Source: Mycolicibacterium sp. ND9-15
GTDB taxonomy: Bacteria > Actinomycetota > Actinomycetes > Mycobacteriales > Mycobacteriaceae
Direction: 5' to 3'
Length of the DNA stretch: 64,000 nt
NCBI RefSeq assembly: GCF_035918395.1
Contig: NZ_CP142362.1
Location: 3,509,501 to 3,573,500 of the forward strand
Positions 18,339 to 25,943 of this stretch are shown one piece after another. The position numbers and the translations under genes are program-made. Positions within the stretch are counted from its first letter, which is position 1. Each line of letters starts with the position of its first letter. The notes under the pieces were generated by a model. The model was not told where the DNA came from. It did not search any database and saw only the letters and a list, made by a program, of their open reading frames with translations.

Positions 18339-19691
18339 ATGACGAACCACCCGAGGTACTCGCCGCCGCCCCCGCCACCCGGCCGCCGGCCGATCGCTCC
18401 CGGGCATGCGGTGCCCGGCTACCCCGGTGGCGCCCAGCGCCCGGGCCCCTACCAGCAGCAGCAGCCGTACGACTGGCGTTACGCGACCCAGCAGCCCCCG
18501 CAGTTGCGGGTGCCGTTTGACCCCTACCGCGGTGCACCGCAGCCACTGTCCGGCCAGCCGCCGCAAAAGCGTTCTCGCGCCGGTGCATTGACGGTCGGCG
18601 CGTTGGCTGTAGCGGTCGTCTCCGCCGGCATCGGCGGTGGGGTGGCGCTCCTGGCGCAACCGGACCACCACTCGGCGTCGTCGTCGGTCAACGGTGCCGC
18701 GCCCAGTGTGCCCGCAGCCAGCCTGCCCGCTGGCTCCGTCGAACAAGTCGCCGCGAAGGTGGTGCCCAGCGTCGTCAAGCTCGAAACCGACATGGGGCGG
18801 GCGTCTGAAGAGGGGTCGGGCGTCGTCCTGTCCTCCGACGGGTTGATCCTGACCAACAACCACGTCGTGTCGGCCGCCGGCTCTGCAGATCCGGCCGGCC
18901 CGGCGGGCCCGGGCGCCGGTCCCCCCGGGCAGACCAAGGTGACCTTCTCCAACGGTCGGACCGCCCCCTTCACAGTCGTCGGCACCGACCCGAGCAGCGA
19001 TATCGCCGTTGTCCGAGCCCAGGGGGTCTCGGACCTCACTCCGATCACCATCGGCTCGTCGTCCGACCTGCAGGTCGGCCAGGACGTGGTCGCCGTCGGC
19101 TCGCCGCTCGGCCTGGAGGGCACGGTGACCACCGGCATCATCAGCGCCCTGAACCGGCCGGTTGCCGCCAGCGGTGACGCCCGCAACCAGAACACCGTGC
19201 TCGACGCGATCCAGACCGACGCCGCGATCAACCCCGGCAACTCCGGCGGTGCGCTGGTCAACATGAACGGGGAACTGATCGGCGTCAACTCCGCGATCGC
19301 CACGTTGGGCGCCGACGCCGGGCCTCAGGCCCAGAGCGGTTCTATCGGCCTTGGCTTCGCGATCCCGGTCGATCAGGCCAAGAGGATCGCCGATGAGTTG
19401 ATCAAGAACGGCACCGCGGCGCACGCTTCGCTCGGTGTGCAGGTGGGCAACGACGCGTCGATCGACGGCGCGCGGATCGTCGAGGTCACCGATGGTGGCG
19501 CCGCCGCTGCGGCGGGCCTGCCGAGCGGGGTCGTGGTCACCAAGGTCGACGACCGGGTGATCGGCAGCGCCGACGCGCTGGTCGCGGCGATTCGCTCCAG
19601 GGCGCCGGGGGACAAGGTCACGCTGTCCTATCTCGACCCGTCGGGTAAGTCGCAGACGGTCCAGGTCACGCTCGGCAAGGCCCAGCAGTGA
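18339..19691 (+). CDS. pepD: HtrA-like serine protease PepD
   Basis: A 450-residue membrane-anchored HtrA protease. The cytoplasmic head is Pro/Gln rich, a transmembrane helix follows at about residues 88-108, then a trypsin-like domain with the triad in TNNHVV (His), SDIAVV (Asp) and GNSGGALV (Ser), and a C-terminal PDZ domain (about 360-445). It cleaves misfolded envelope proteins and feeds back on the MprAB/SigE stress response. The ATG at 18339 follows an AGGAAGAG site and matches the homologous segment MTNHPRYSPPP; the frame is open upstream to 18216. The stop overlaps moaB2. Confidence 0.93.
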   Translation: MTNHPRYSPPPPPPGRRPIAPGHAVPGYPGGAQRPGPYQQQQPYDWRYATQQPPQLRVPFDPYRGAPQPLSGQPPQKRSRAGALTVGALAVAVVSAGIGGGVALLAQPDHHSASSSVNGAAPSVPAASLPAGSVEQVAAKVVPSVVKLETDMGRASEEGSGVVLSSDGLILTNNHVVSAAGSADPAGPAGPGAGPPGQTKVTFSNGRTAPFTVVGTDPSSDIAVVRAQGVSDLTPITIGSSSDLQVGQDVVAVGSPLGLEGTVTTGIISALNRPVAASGDARNQNTVLDAIQTDAAINPGNSGGALVNMNGELIGVNSAIATLGADAGPQAQSGSIGLGFAIPVDQAKRIADELIKNGTAAHASLGVQVGNDASIDGARIVEVTDGGAAAAAGLPSGVVVTKVDDRVIGSADALVAAIRSRAPGDKVTLSYLDPSGKSQTVQVTLGKAQQ

Positions 19692-20260
19692 GCACCCCGA
19701 CGGACTCGAGGACGTTGAGAGTGGCCGCGCCCATGTCGCGACCCACATATACGGTTGAGCTCATGGAGCAGCCAGGGGAGTTGGTGGGCCGGGCGCTGGT
19801 CGTCGTGGTCGACGATCGCACCGCACACGGCGATGAGGAGGACCACAGCGGTCCGCTGGTCACCGAATTGCTCGGCGAGGCGGGATTCGTCGTCGACGGC
19901 GTCGTCGTCGTGTCGTCCGACGAGGTCGAGATCCGCAACGCTCTCAACACCGCGGTGATCGGCGGGGTGGATCTGGTGGTGTCCGTCGGTGGCACGGGCG
20001 TCACTCCCCGCGACGTCACTCCCGAGGCCACCCTGGACATCCTCGACCGGGAACTCCTCGGCATCTCCGAGGCGTTGCGGGCCTCCGGGTTGTCCGCGGG
20101 TATCACCGACGCCGGGGTGTCGCGCGGGCTTGCGGGCATCTCGGGTAGCACGCTCGTGGTCAACCTCGCCGGCTCCCGCGCCGCGGTGCGCGACGGTATG
20201 GCCACGCTCAATCCGCTGGCGGTTCAAGTCATCGGCCAGCTGTCCAGCCTCGACATCTGA
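19688..20260 (+). CDS. moaB2: Molybdenum cofactor biosynthesis protein MoaB2 (MogA/MoaB fold)
   Basis: A 190-residue MoaB/MogA-like protein. The molybdopterin-binding motif is SVGGTGVTPRDVTPEA and the fold continues with AGITDAGVSRGLAGISGSTLVVNLAGS. Family members adenylylate molybdopterin. The GTG at 19688 overlaps the pepD stop by four bases. A methionine at 19733 would give a 175-residue form. Its constant place after pepD in mycobacteria is unexplained by molybdenum chemistry. Confidence 0.88.
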   Translation: MSTPTDSRTLRVAAPMSRPTYTVELMEQPGELVGRALVVVVDDRTAHGDEEDHSGPLVTELLGEAGFVVDGVVVVSSDEVEIRNALNTAVIGGVDLVVSVGGTGVTPRDVTPEATLDILDRELLGISEALRASGLSAGITDAGVSRGLAGISGSTLVVNLAGSRAAVRDGMATLNPLAVQVIGQLSSLDI

Positions 20261-20287
20261 CCCGTAGCAGCGGCTGATGGCACAAAA

Positions 20288-20303
20288 TGTGATCTTCGTC
20301 ACA
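20288..20303 (+). promoter_or_regulatory. CRP-type palindrome TGTGA-N6-TCACA
   Basis: The 16-mer TGTGATCTTCGTCACA matches the mycobacterial CRP consensus (TGTGA, T at position 8, TCACA) without mismatch. It sits 13 bases before the start of the 52-residue protein gene and about 380 bases before the first porin promoter. CACAAAATG is repeated at 20281 and 20301. A site this close to a start would more likely repress than activate the small gene. Confidence 0.6.
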
Positions 20304-20315
20304 AAATGAGCCGAA

Positions 20316-20474
20316 ATGGGTGACCGGTCGAAGCGCCGCCGGGAAACCATCGACGAGGTTTTCGGCGAGGACGTTCCGCGGATTTCGGATGACGAGCGCG
20401 ACTTCCCCACCCCCGAAGACGAAGCCGATCGTGATCGTTGGTTACGGGAAAACCGTCCGCCGCACCATCTTTGA
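20316..20474 (+). CDS. Small hydrophilic protein, 52 residues, unknown function
   Basis: The ATG at 20316 opens a 52-residue frame that starts MGDRSKRRRETIDEVFGEDV, is very acidic in the middle (SDDERDF, PEDEADRDRW) and ends RENRPPHHL. The charge pattern, an Arg-rich start and a Trp followed by a Pro/His tail, is that of a real actinobacterial small protein and codon third positions are mostly G or C. I do not recognise a function. It lies 56 bases after moaB2 and right behind a perfect CRP-type palindrome. It could be co-transcribed with pepD-moaB2 or be a separate CRP target. Confidence 0.65.
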   Translation: MGDRSKRRRETIDEVFGEDVPRISDDERDFPTPEDEADRDRWLRENRPPHHL

Positions 20475-20841
20475 CGTATCACGCTCTCGTAGCTCCGGTG
20501 ACGATTCTGACCTCTGCCGAGCCGAACACGTGCTGGGCGAAGTCACCGGTTCGCCGTCCGGGTTATCGGTGGGTAACGGCGGGGACCGCGCCGCTCCATG
20601 GCCCTCCCCAGAGCAAATGGGCAGGTGAGGTAACGCTCCGCTGCTCTTGCGCGATCTCACGTTGCCGGGCTGGTGCCCGACCGTTATGTTCCTCGTGTCA
20701 ACGATGAGCATCACGTAACAGCCGTATGTGAGGTTTCTCATCTGCGGTACGTGGGGCCGTGCCCCGTGTGGTGTCAGGACCAGGCACCAGCAACAGAGGG
20801 CGGTGAGTTAGGGGCTCACCGTCGGCACAGCTAGGGGGAGC
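20475..20841 (+). other. Long leader region of the first porin gene
   Basis: No credible gene was seen in these 367 bases. They hold the promoter at 20662-20690, then an untranslated leader of about 145 bases with several short inverted repeats (for example GGGGCCGTGCCCC around 20753) and the ribosome binding site AGGGGGAG before the ATG. Confidence 0.5.
20662..20690 (+). promoter_or_regulatory. Sigma-A-type promoter of porin copy 1
   Basis: TTGCCG (20662-20667), a 17-base spacer and TATGTT (20685-20690). The same two hexamers with the same spacing lie before the second porin, and the 20 bases at 20680-20699 around the -10 are identical there, while flanking DNA differs. That conservation is the main support. 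Confidence 0.65.
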
Positions 20842-21480
20842 ATGAAGGTTTTCGGTCGGGTGCTGGTCGCGATGGTGGCGGCCATCGCGTCGTTGTTCGT
20901 GAGTACGGGCACCTCTCACGCGGGGCTGGACAACGAGTTGAGCTTGGTCGACGGCAAGGACCGGACGCTGACGATTCAGCAGTGGGACACGTTCCTCAAC
21001 GGGGTGTTTCCCCTTGACCGCAACCGGTTGACGCGGGAGTGGTTCCACAGTGGGCGTGCCAAGTACACCGTGGCCGGCCCGGGCGCTGAGGAGTTCGAGG
21101 GCACGTTGGAGCTGGGGTATCAGATCGGCTTCCCGTGGTCGCTGGGGGTGGGGATCAACTTCAGCTACACCACGCCGAACGTGCTGCTCGACCAGGCGCC
21201 GCCGTTTCCGTTCGCCAGCCTCAATACCGGCTTTCTCACCACGCCGAACCTGTTTCCCGGGGTGTCGATCAGCGCCGATCTCGGCAACGGTCCGGGGATC
21301 CAAGAGGTTGCGACGTTCTCGGTCGATGTGGCGGGCGCCAATGGCGGTGTGGCGGTGTCGAATGCGCACGGCACGGTGACCGGTGCGGCCGGTGGTGTGT
21401 TGTTGCGTCCGTTCGCTCGGCTGATCTCCTCGGCCGGTGACAGTGTCACCACCTACGGCGAGCCCTGGAACATGAACTGA
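20842..21480 (+). CDS. MspA-family porin, copy 1
   Basis: A 212-residue precursor with a signal peptide cleaved after SHA (residue 27), leaving 185 residues starting GLDNELSLVDG. Nearly the whole sequence follows MspA of M. smegmatis, the octameric goblet porin that lets small hydrophilic solutes cross the outer (mycolate) membrane. The exception is the constriction loop: MspA has Asp at mature positions 90, 91 and 93; here the segment reads LDQAPPFPF, so only Asp90 remains, 91 is Gln and 93 is Pro, and the loop is one residue longer. The stop is followed by a perfect terminator. Confidence 0.95.
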   Translation: MKVFGRVLVAMVAAIASLFVSTGTSHAGLDNELSLVDGKDRTLTIQQWDTFLNGVFPLDRNRLTREWFHSGRAKYTVAGPGAEEFEGTLELGYQIGFPWSLGVGINFSYTTPNVLLDQAPPFPFASLNTGFLTTPNLFPGVSISADLGNGPGIQEVATFSVDVAGANGGVAVSNAHGTVTGAAGGVLLRPFARLISSAGDSVTTYGEPWNMN

Positions 21481-21502
21481 CCAACGCTCTCCCGAGCAAC
21501 AG

Positions 21503-21532
21503 AACAGCCCCCGGAGAACCCCGGGGGCTGTT
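21503..21532 (+). terminator. Intrinsic terminator of porin copy 1
   Basis: A perfect 12-bp stem (AACAGCCCCCGG / CCGGGGGCTGTT, 6-base loop), its 3' arm ending in a short T-run, starts 23 bases after the stop. The second porin has the same left arm with one stem mismatch on the right. Confidence 0.85.
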
Positions 21533-21596
21533 TCGTCTCGCTGACGCGAGGCCAAACGCGTCGTTGCCAATTGGTAAACAAGAGAGCCGCTTTGCT

Positions 21597-21612
21597 GGTG
21601 ATCTTGATCACA
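21597..21612 (+). promoter_or_regulatory. CRP-like palindrome before porin copy 2
   Basis: GGTGATCTTGATCACA is one base from TGTGA-N6-TCACA. Over 15 positions it differs at only two from the site at 20288-20303. It lies about 250 bases before the copy 2 -10 element, so any effect would be over a distance or through another promoter. Confidence 0.4.
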
Positions 21613-21839
21613 GGTTGTCACCGCGCCGCAATCATCGTTGAGCGTGCGCGTTCGCCGGTGGCTCTGCAGCACATGGCCTCCCGAGAACAGTTGCAGCGGA
21701 AACCTGGCGCACGACCCGTCGCGACATGCAGGGCAGGCCCCAGAACCCGTTGACGCAAGCGTCGAATCGCGCGCAGATTTGGAATCCAGCAAACGGTGGC
21801 CGGGGAAGGGCCGGAGGCTGTGGCGCTCGTACGCTCGCG

Positions 21840-21868
21840 TTGCCGGTTCGCCTCGGCACCGTTATGTT
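21840..21868 (+). promoter_or_regulatory. Sigma-A-type promoter of porin copy 2
   Basis: TTGCCG (21840-21845), 17 bases, TATGTT (21863-21868), identical in hexamers and spacing to copy 1. The predicted leader is about 60 bases, against about 145 for copy 1. Confidence 0.65.
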
Positions 21869-21934
21869 CCTCGTGTCGACGCTGACAGCAGATGCGGGAC
21901 CACCGTGGGCCCGCGCCGACTAGCTAGGGAGAGC

Positions 21935-22573
21935 ATGAAGGTTTTCGGTCGGGTGCTGGTCGCGATGGTGGCGGCCATCGCGTCGTTGTTCGTGAGTACG
22001 GGCACCTCTCACGCGGGGCTGGACAACGAGTTGAGCTTGGTCGACGGCAAGGACCGGACGCTGACGATTCAGCAGTGGGACACGTTCCTCAACGGGGTGT
22101 TTCCCCTTGACCGCAACCGGTTGACGCGGGAGTGGTTCCACAGTGGGCGTGCGAAGTACACCGTGGCCGGCCCGGGCGCTGAGGAGTTCGAGGGCACGTT
22201 GGAGCTGGGGTATCAGATCGGCTTCCCGTGGTCGCTGGGGGTGGGGATCAACTTCAGCTACACCACGCCGAACGTGCTGCTCGACCAGGCGCCGCCGTTT
22301 CCGTTCGCCAGCCTCAATACCGGCTTTCTCACCACGCCGAACCTGTTTCCCGGGGTGTCGATCAGCGCCGATCTCGGCAACGGTCCGGGGATCCAGGAGG
22401 TTGCGACGTTCTCGGTCGATGTGGCGCGCGCCAATGGCGGTGTGGCGGTGTCGAATGCGCACGGCACGGTGACCGGTGCGGCCGGTGGTGTGTTGTTGCG
22501 TCCGTTCGCTCGGCTGATCTCCTCGGCCGGTGACAGTGTCACCACCTACGGCGAGCCCTGGAACATGAACTGA
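21935..22573 (+). CDS. MspA-family porin, copy 2
   Basis: The 212-residue product differs from copy 1 at one residue: Gly becomes Arg in the segment VDVA(R)ANGG. Only three nucleotide differences were found over 639 bases. It has the same signal peptide and the same altered constriction loop with Asp90, Gln91 and Pro93. The ribosome binding site is AGGGAGAG, against AGGGGGAG in copy 1. The unit is a recent tandem duplication or is kept uniform by gene conversion. The frame is open upstream to 21638 but that part has no porin similarity. Confidence 0.95.
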   Translation: MKVFGRVLVAMVAAIASLFVSTGTSHAGLDNELSLVDGKDRTLTIQQWDTFLNGVFPLDRNRLTREWFHSGRAKYTVAGPGAEEFEGTLELGYQIGFPWSLGVGINFSYTTPNVLLDQAPPFPFASLNTGFLTTPNLFPGVSISADLGNGPGIQEVATFSVDVARANGGVAVSNAHGTVTGAAGGVLLRPFARLISSAGDSVTTYGEPWNMN

Positions 22574-22595
22574 CCAACGCTCTCCCGAGGAACAG

Positions 22596-22625
22596 AACAG
22601 CCCCCGGATTTTTCCGGGGGCCGTT
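22596..22625 (+). terminator. Terminator of porin copy 2, facing mscL
   Basis: AACAGCCCCCGGA and TCCGGGGGCCGTT pair with one mismatch over 13 bp around a TTTT loop and end in a T-run. It lies between the porin stop and the convergent mscL stop at 22638, so it may serve both. Confidence 0.8.
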
Positions 22626-22637
22626 TTGTGGTCATTG

Positions 22638-23096
22638 TCAGGACTTGTCGGCGCTTGTCGTCTTCGCGGTGTCGGGATCGGGGCCGGTGCCCGGACCGGC
22701 CGAGTGCGCGCCACTCGATCCGTTGGTCTCGGCGAGGATGTTGCGGATCTCGGTCAGCAGGGTCAGCTCGGTGTCCTGGGCCTGTTCGACCTCGCCCTTC
22801 TTGCGCAGCCGGTTGTAGGGCATGACGACGAGGAAGTACACCACCGCCGCGACGAGGATGAAGTTGATGGCCGCCGACAGCAGCACGTTCAGGTCGATCG
22901 TCTGACCGCCGCCGATTCCGATGCGCAGAATGCCATAGTCGGATTCACCGCCCGCGCCGATACGGTTGATCAGCGGTTGGATGATGCTGTCGGTGAACTT
23001 GGTGACCAGCCCAGTGAACGCCGTGCCGATGACCACCGCGACCGACAGGTCGACGATGTTGCCTCGGGCGAGGAATTCTTTGAAGCCCTTCAACAT
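22638..23096 (-). CDS. mscL: Large-conductance mechanosensitive channel MscL
   Basis: The 152-residue protein has the MscL start [21 protein letters not shown], two transmembrane helices (about 15-40 and 70-95, the latter [20 protein letters not shown]) and a charged C-terminal bundle with a Ser/Gly/Pro-rich tail. The pentameric channel opens under membrane tension to release solutes after osmotic downshift. The C-tail is about as long as in the M. tuberculosis protein. It converges on the porin pair; pairing of a porin and an osmotic valve here may be chance. Confidence 0.95.
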   Translation of the reverse strand: MLKGFKEFLARGNIVDLSVAVVIGTAFTGLVTKFTDSIIQPLINRIGAGGESDYGILRIGIGGGQTIDLNVLLSAAINFILVAAVVYFLVVMPYNRLRKKGEVEQAQDTELTLLTEIRNILAETNGSSGAHSAGPGTGPDPDTAKTTSADKS

Positions 23097-23189
23097 TGTC
23101 TCGGATCCTCCTTGTGGTATTCGGCCGACAGTTACGCACGTTAGCCGCGTTGGAATCTGCCGGGGGCGGAAACGCCGGCACCAACAACC

Positions 23190-23839
23190 TCAGTGCAGCG
23201 TCAGCGTGACCGTCTGCACCAGCGTCGCGGCCGCCACCTCGTTGGCGGCATGGGCCGGCAGCGCCACCAGCACGACCCGATCCGTGCCGGCGCCTACCCC
23301 CGAGGGCTTCGCGGACACCAGCACGACGATCGCGTCGGTCGCGACAATCGTTGGCCGGGCGTCGGATTCGGGGCCGGCGGCCAGCACGTCGACAACGTCG
23401 CCCGGACGGATGAGGTCGAGCACCGCCGTTTCGTCGAGGGACAGCGGCACGATGCGTGCCATGGGACCCGCCGCCGCTTCGGCGAGCCGCGGACTCAACA
23501 GGCGCACGTCGGTGAGCGCCTCGCCGCGACGAACCGGGCCGGTCAGCGTGGTACCGAGCACCGCCTCGACATCCGACTGAATGCCATCGGGAACGGTGGC
23601 GGCACTGAGTGTTTCAATCCGGACGTCATCGGCCGTCAGCGCGCTGCCCGGGCTCAGATCGCGCGCCGCGACGACCGCGTCGATGCGCTCGTCATCGGGA
23701 TCTGGGCGCAGTGCGGCGACGGCGGCAAGCACCACCAACCCGCTCGCGGCGATCCGACGGGCCAGGACCGTGCGCGTCCAGTCCGGGCGCAGCATCCCGG
23801 TCAGCCGATGGAGCGGCGACGGATTGAGCGAGTCCCCCA
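23190..23839 (-). CDS. SAF-domain protein (CpaB/RcpC-like), membrane-anchored
   Basis: A protein of about 216 residues with an N-terminal transmembrane segment (RIAASGLVVLAAVAAL, about residues 29-45) and a SAF domain (VVAARDLSPGSALTADDVRIETL, then GPVRRGEALTDVRLL). SAF domains occur in CpaB-type pilus assembly proteins and flagellar P-ring chaperones. No Flp pilus genes are near, so it is probably a lone envelope protein, matching Rv0990c by position. The start ATG is at 23838-23840 on the plus strand numbering, read leftwards. Confidence 0.7.
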
Positions 23840-23908
23840 TGCCGCCAAGTTAGGCAGCGCAGAACCGCGGTGGGCGAGATACCAACCCGCTTGTGGATAA
23901 CTTGAGCG

Positions 23909-24265
23909 TCAGCTCGACGCGGCGGCCACCGCGGTGGAGCCGGAGTCGCTCGACGAGCCGGCGCTCGACTTCTCCGAAGAGGACTTCTCGGAAGACGACT
24001 TCTCGGAAGACGACTTCTCGGAGGACGAGCTCGACTCCGAGGTGCTGCCGGATTCACCACTGGACCCGTTGGACGAACTCTTGGCGGATTCGCGGCTGTC
24101 GGTGCGGTAGAAGCCGCTGCCCTTGAACACCACTCCGACGTTTCCGAAGAGCTTGCGCAGACGACCGTTGCACTTGTCGCAGGTGGTCAACGAGGCATCG
24201 CTGAACGCCTGAACCGCGTCGAACCGGTCGCCACACTCAGTGCACGCATACGAATAGGTAGGCAC
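23909..24265 (-). CDS. ruc: FmdB-type zinc-ribbon protein with Ser-rich tail (Ruc-like)
   Basis: A 118-residue protein. Residues 1-45 form a zinc ribbon with two cysteine pairs (CTEC and CDKC). The remaining 70 residues are disordered and rich in Ser, Glu and Lys. It matches Rv0991c, described as Ruc, a redox-regulated chaperone whose cysteines release zinc on oxidation; the same role is inferred here. The GTG at 24265 has a GGAGG site upstream and starts VPTYSYACTEC; codons upstream add residues without conservation. The tail contains a 15-bp tandem repeat. Confidence 0.85.
   Translation of the reverse strand: MPTYSYACTECGDRFDAVQAFSDASLTTCDKCNGRLRKLFGNVGVVFKGSGFYRTDSRESAKSSSNGSSGESGSTSESSSSSEKSSSEKSSSEKSSSEKSSAGSSSDSGSTAVAAASS
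23967..24026 (-). repeat. Four 15-bp tandem repeats in the ruc tail
   Basis: The unit gacttctcggaagac (plus-strand reading) occurs four times in a row, two copies exact and two with one or two changes. It encodes repeated Ser-Ser-Glu-Lys-Ser pentads. In-frame copy-number change would lengthen or shorten the disordered tail. Confidence 0.85.
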
Positions 24266-24323
24266 GAAACCCTCCGTGGTGGTCAAAACTATTAGCACTC
24301 TACCGGCTCAAGTGCTAGAACCG

Positions 24324-24929
24324 CTACGTGGCGTGCGTCATTCCCGGCCGACCGAGGGCCACCAGCCCGCGCCGCGGTGTCAGCGCGTGGGTCATCAACA
24401 CGTCGTGTGGTTCGGCGGGCAACCGGTCGACGAACTCGTCGTCGCGCACGACCGCGACCACCCGCGCCGACCGCGCCGCCAGCCGCAGCGACCGGTCGTA
24501 GAAACCCGCGCCACGGCCAAGCCGCACACCGGCCCGATCGACGGCGAGCGCGGGTACCAGGAGCGTCCTGGCGACCGTGATGGTCTCTGGCGCCAGCCAC
24601 GGAGGGGCGGGCTCCCGGAGCCCGAACCGCGCCTCCACCAACTCGCCCGGTGTGTACTGGCCCCACTGCAGCGGCTGCGGAATCCCGGCAGCGTCGTGCC
24701 GTGCCACCGGCAGCAGCACGCGGACACCGCGGCGGTGAAGAGAGTCGATCAGCTCGAGGGAGCCGGGTTCGGACCCGACCGGGACGTAGGCGCACACGGT
24801 CTCTCCGGCCGCGACGAGCGTCGTCGCGTGCCTGCTCAACACATTCGCCTCGGAGTCGTGTTCATGCGCGGCCAGTGCCCGGCGGGCCGTCAGAATCGCG
24901 GCGCGAAGATCCGCTTTCGTCGCGCTCAC
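24324..24929 (-). CDS. 5-formyltetrahydrofolate cyclo-ligase
   Basis: A 201-residue enzyme that converts 5-formyl-THF to 5,10-methenyl-THF using ATP, returning the storage folate to one-carbon metabolism. Motifs are the N-terminal KADLRAAILTARRAL, the ATP-binding segment VPALAVDRAGVRLGRGAGFYDRSL and the later DEFVDRLPAEPHDVLMTHALTP. It matches Rv0992c. The GTG at 24929 follows a GGGAAG site at good distance; an alternative GTG at 24953 adds eight residues. It is divergent from galU. Confidence 0.9.
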   Translation of the reverse strand: MSATKADLRAAILTARRALAAHEHDSEANVLSRHATTLVAAGETVCAYVPVGSEPGSLELIDSLHRRGVRVLLPVARHDAAGIPQPLQWGQYTPGELVEARFGLREPAPPWLAPETITVARTLLVPALAVDRAGVRLGRGAGFYDRSLRLAARSARVVAVVRDDEFVDRLPAEPHDVLMTHALTPRRGLVALGRPGMTHAT

Positions 24930-25004
24930 GTCATCGCTTCCCAATCGCTTCACTCACCCGGCTTCGGCAGGGCCAGCCTGCCCCTGGAGGTTAATGTGTG
25001 AACG

Positions 25005-25916
25005 ATGACACGGCCTCTGGTACCGATCCCGTATACGGCGGTGGTTCCTGCGGCGGGGCTCGGCACCCGATTCCTGCCCGCCACCAAGACGGTGCCCAAG
25101 GAACTGCTGCCCGTTGTGGACACCCCGGGCATCGAGCTGGTCGCCGCGGAAGCGGCCGAGGGCGGCGCAAAGCGGCTGGTCATCGTCACCTCCGAGGGCA
25201 AGGACGGCGTCGTCGCGCACTTCGTCGAGGACCTCGTGCTCGAGGGCACGCTGGAGGCCCGCGGCAAGACATCGATGCTGGAGAAGGTGCGGCGCGCGCC
25301 GGCCCTGATCAAGGTCGAGTCGGTCGTGCAGGCCGAGCCGCTGGGCCTCGGCCACGCGGTCAGCTGCGTGGAACCGACGCTGGGTCCGGACGAGGACGCG
25401 ATCGCGGTATTGCTGCCCGACGACCTTGTGCTCCCGACCGGCGTGCTCGAGACCATGTCGAAGGTCCGTGCCAAGCGTGGCGGCTCGGTGCTGTGTGCGA
25501 TCGAGGTGCCGCGCGAAGAGATAAGCGCCTACGGCGTCTTCGATGTCGAGCCCGTCGCCGACACCAACAACCCGAACGTGCTGCGCGTCAAGGGCATGTA
25601 CGAGAAGCCCAAGGCCGAGGACGCGCCGTCGCCGTACGCCGCGGCGGGCCGGTACGTGCTCGACCGGGCCATCTTCGACGCGCTGCGGCGGGTTCCGCGC
25701 GGTGCGGGCGGGGAGATCCAGTTGACCGACGCGGTCGCGTTGCTCATCAACGAGGGGCATCCCGTGCACGTGGTCGTGCACCGTGGCTCTCGACACGACC
25801 TCGGAAATCCCGGAGGCTACCTCAAGGCTGCGGTTGACTTTGCGTTGAAGCGCGATGACTACGGGCCGGAACTCCGGCAGTGGTTGGTGGAGCGATTGGG
25901 GCTGATCGACTGCTGA
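25005..25916 (+). CDS. galU: UTP-glucose-1-phosphate uridylyltransferase GalU
   Basis: A 303-residue nucleotidyltransferase making UDP-glucose for cell-wall polysaccharides and glycolipids. The start VVPAAGLGTRFLPATKTVPKELLPV is the UTP-binding loop; later segments (GLGHAVSCVE, LLPDDLVLP, GEIQLTDAV) are conserved. The ATG at 25005 follows CTGGAGG. moeA/glp begins 28 bases after the stop, so galU heads an operon with moeA/glp and rimJ. The frame on the other strand across this operon is long but not coding. Confidence 0.95.
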   Translation: MTRPLVPIPYTAVVPAAGLGTRFLPATKTVPKELLPVVDTPGIELVAAEAAEGGAKRLVIVTSEGKDGVVAHFVEDLVLEGTLEARGKTSMLEKVRRAPALIKVESVVQAEPLGLGHAVSCVEPTLGPDEDAIAVLLPDDLVLPTGVLETMSKVRAKRGGSVLCAIEVPREEISAYGVFDVEPVADTNNPNVLRVKGMYEKPKAEDAPSPYAAAGRYVLDRAIFDALRRVPRGAGGEIQLTDAVALLINEGHPVHVVVHRGSRHDLGNPGGYLKAAVDFALKRDDYGPELRQWLVERLGLIDC

Positions 25917-25943
25917 CAGCCCTGACGCATAGATAGGGGTGCA

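Larger units (their letters stand above)
21533..21934 (+). other. Spacer and control region between the two porin genes
   Basis: About 400 bases with no credible gene. It contains a CRP-like palindrome at 21597-21612 and the copy 2 promoter at 21840-21868. Apart from the promoter hexamers and the bases around the -10, it is unrelated to the region before copy 1, so the duplicated unit covers little more than the coding sequence and terminator. Confidence 0.5.

Noticed and set aside
20842..22573. Treating the second porin as an assembly artefact
   Set aside because: Three base differences and unrelated flanks with separate promoters argue for real tandem genes, though long reads would settle it.
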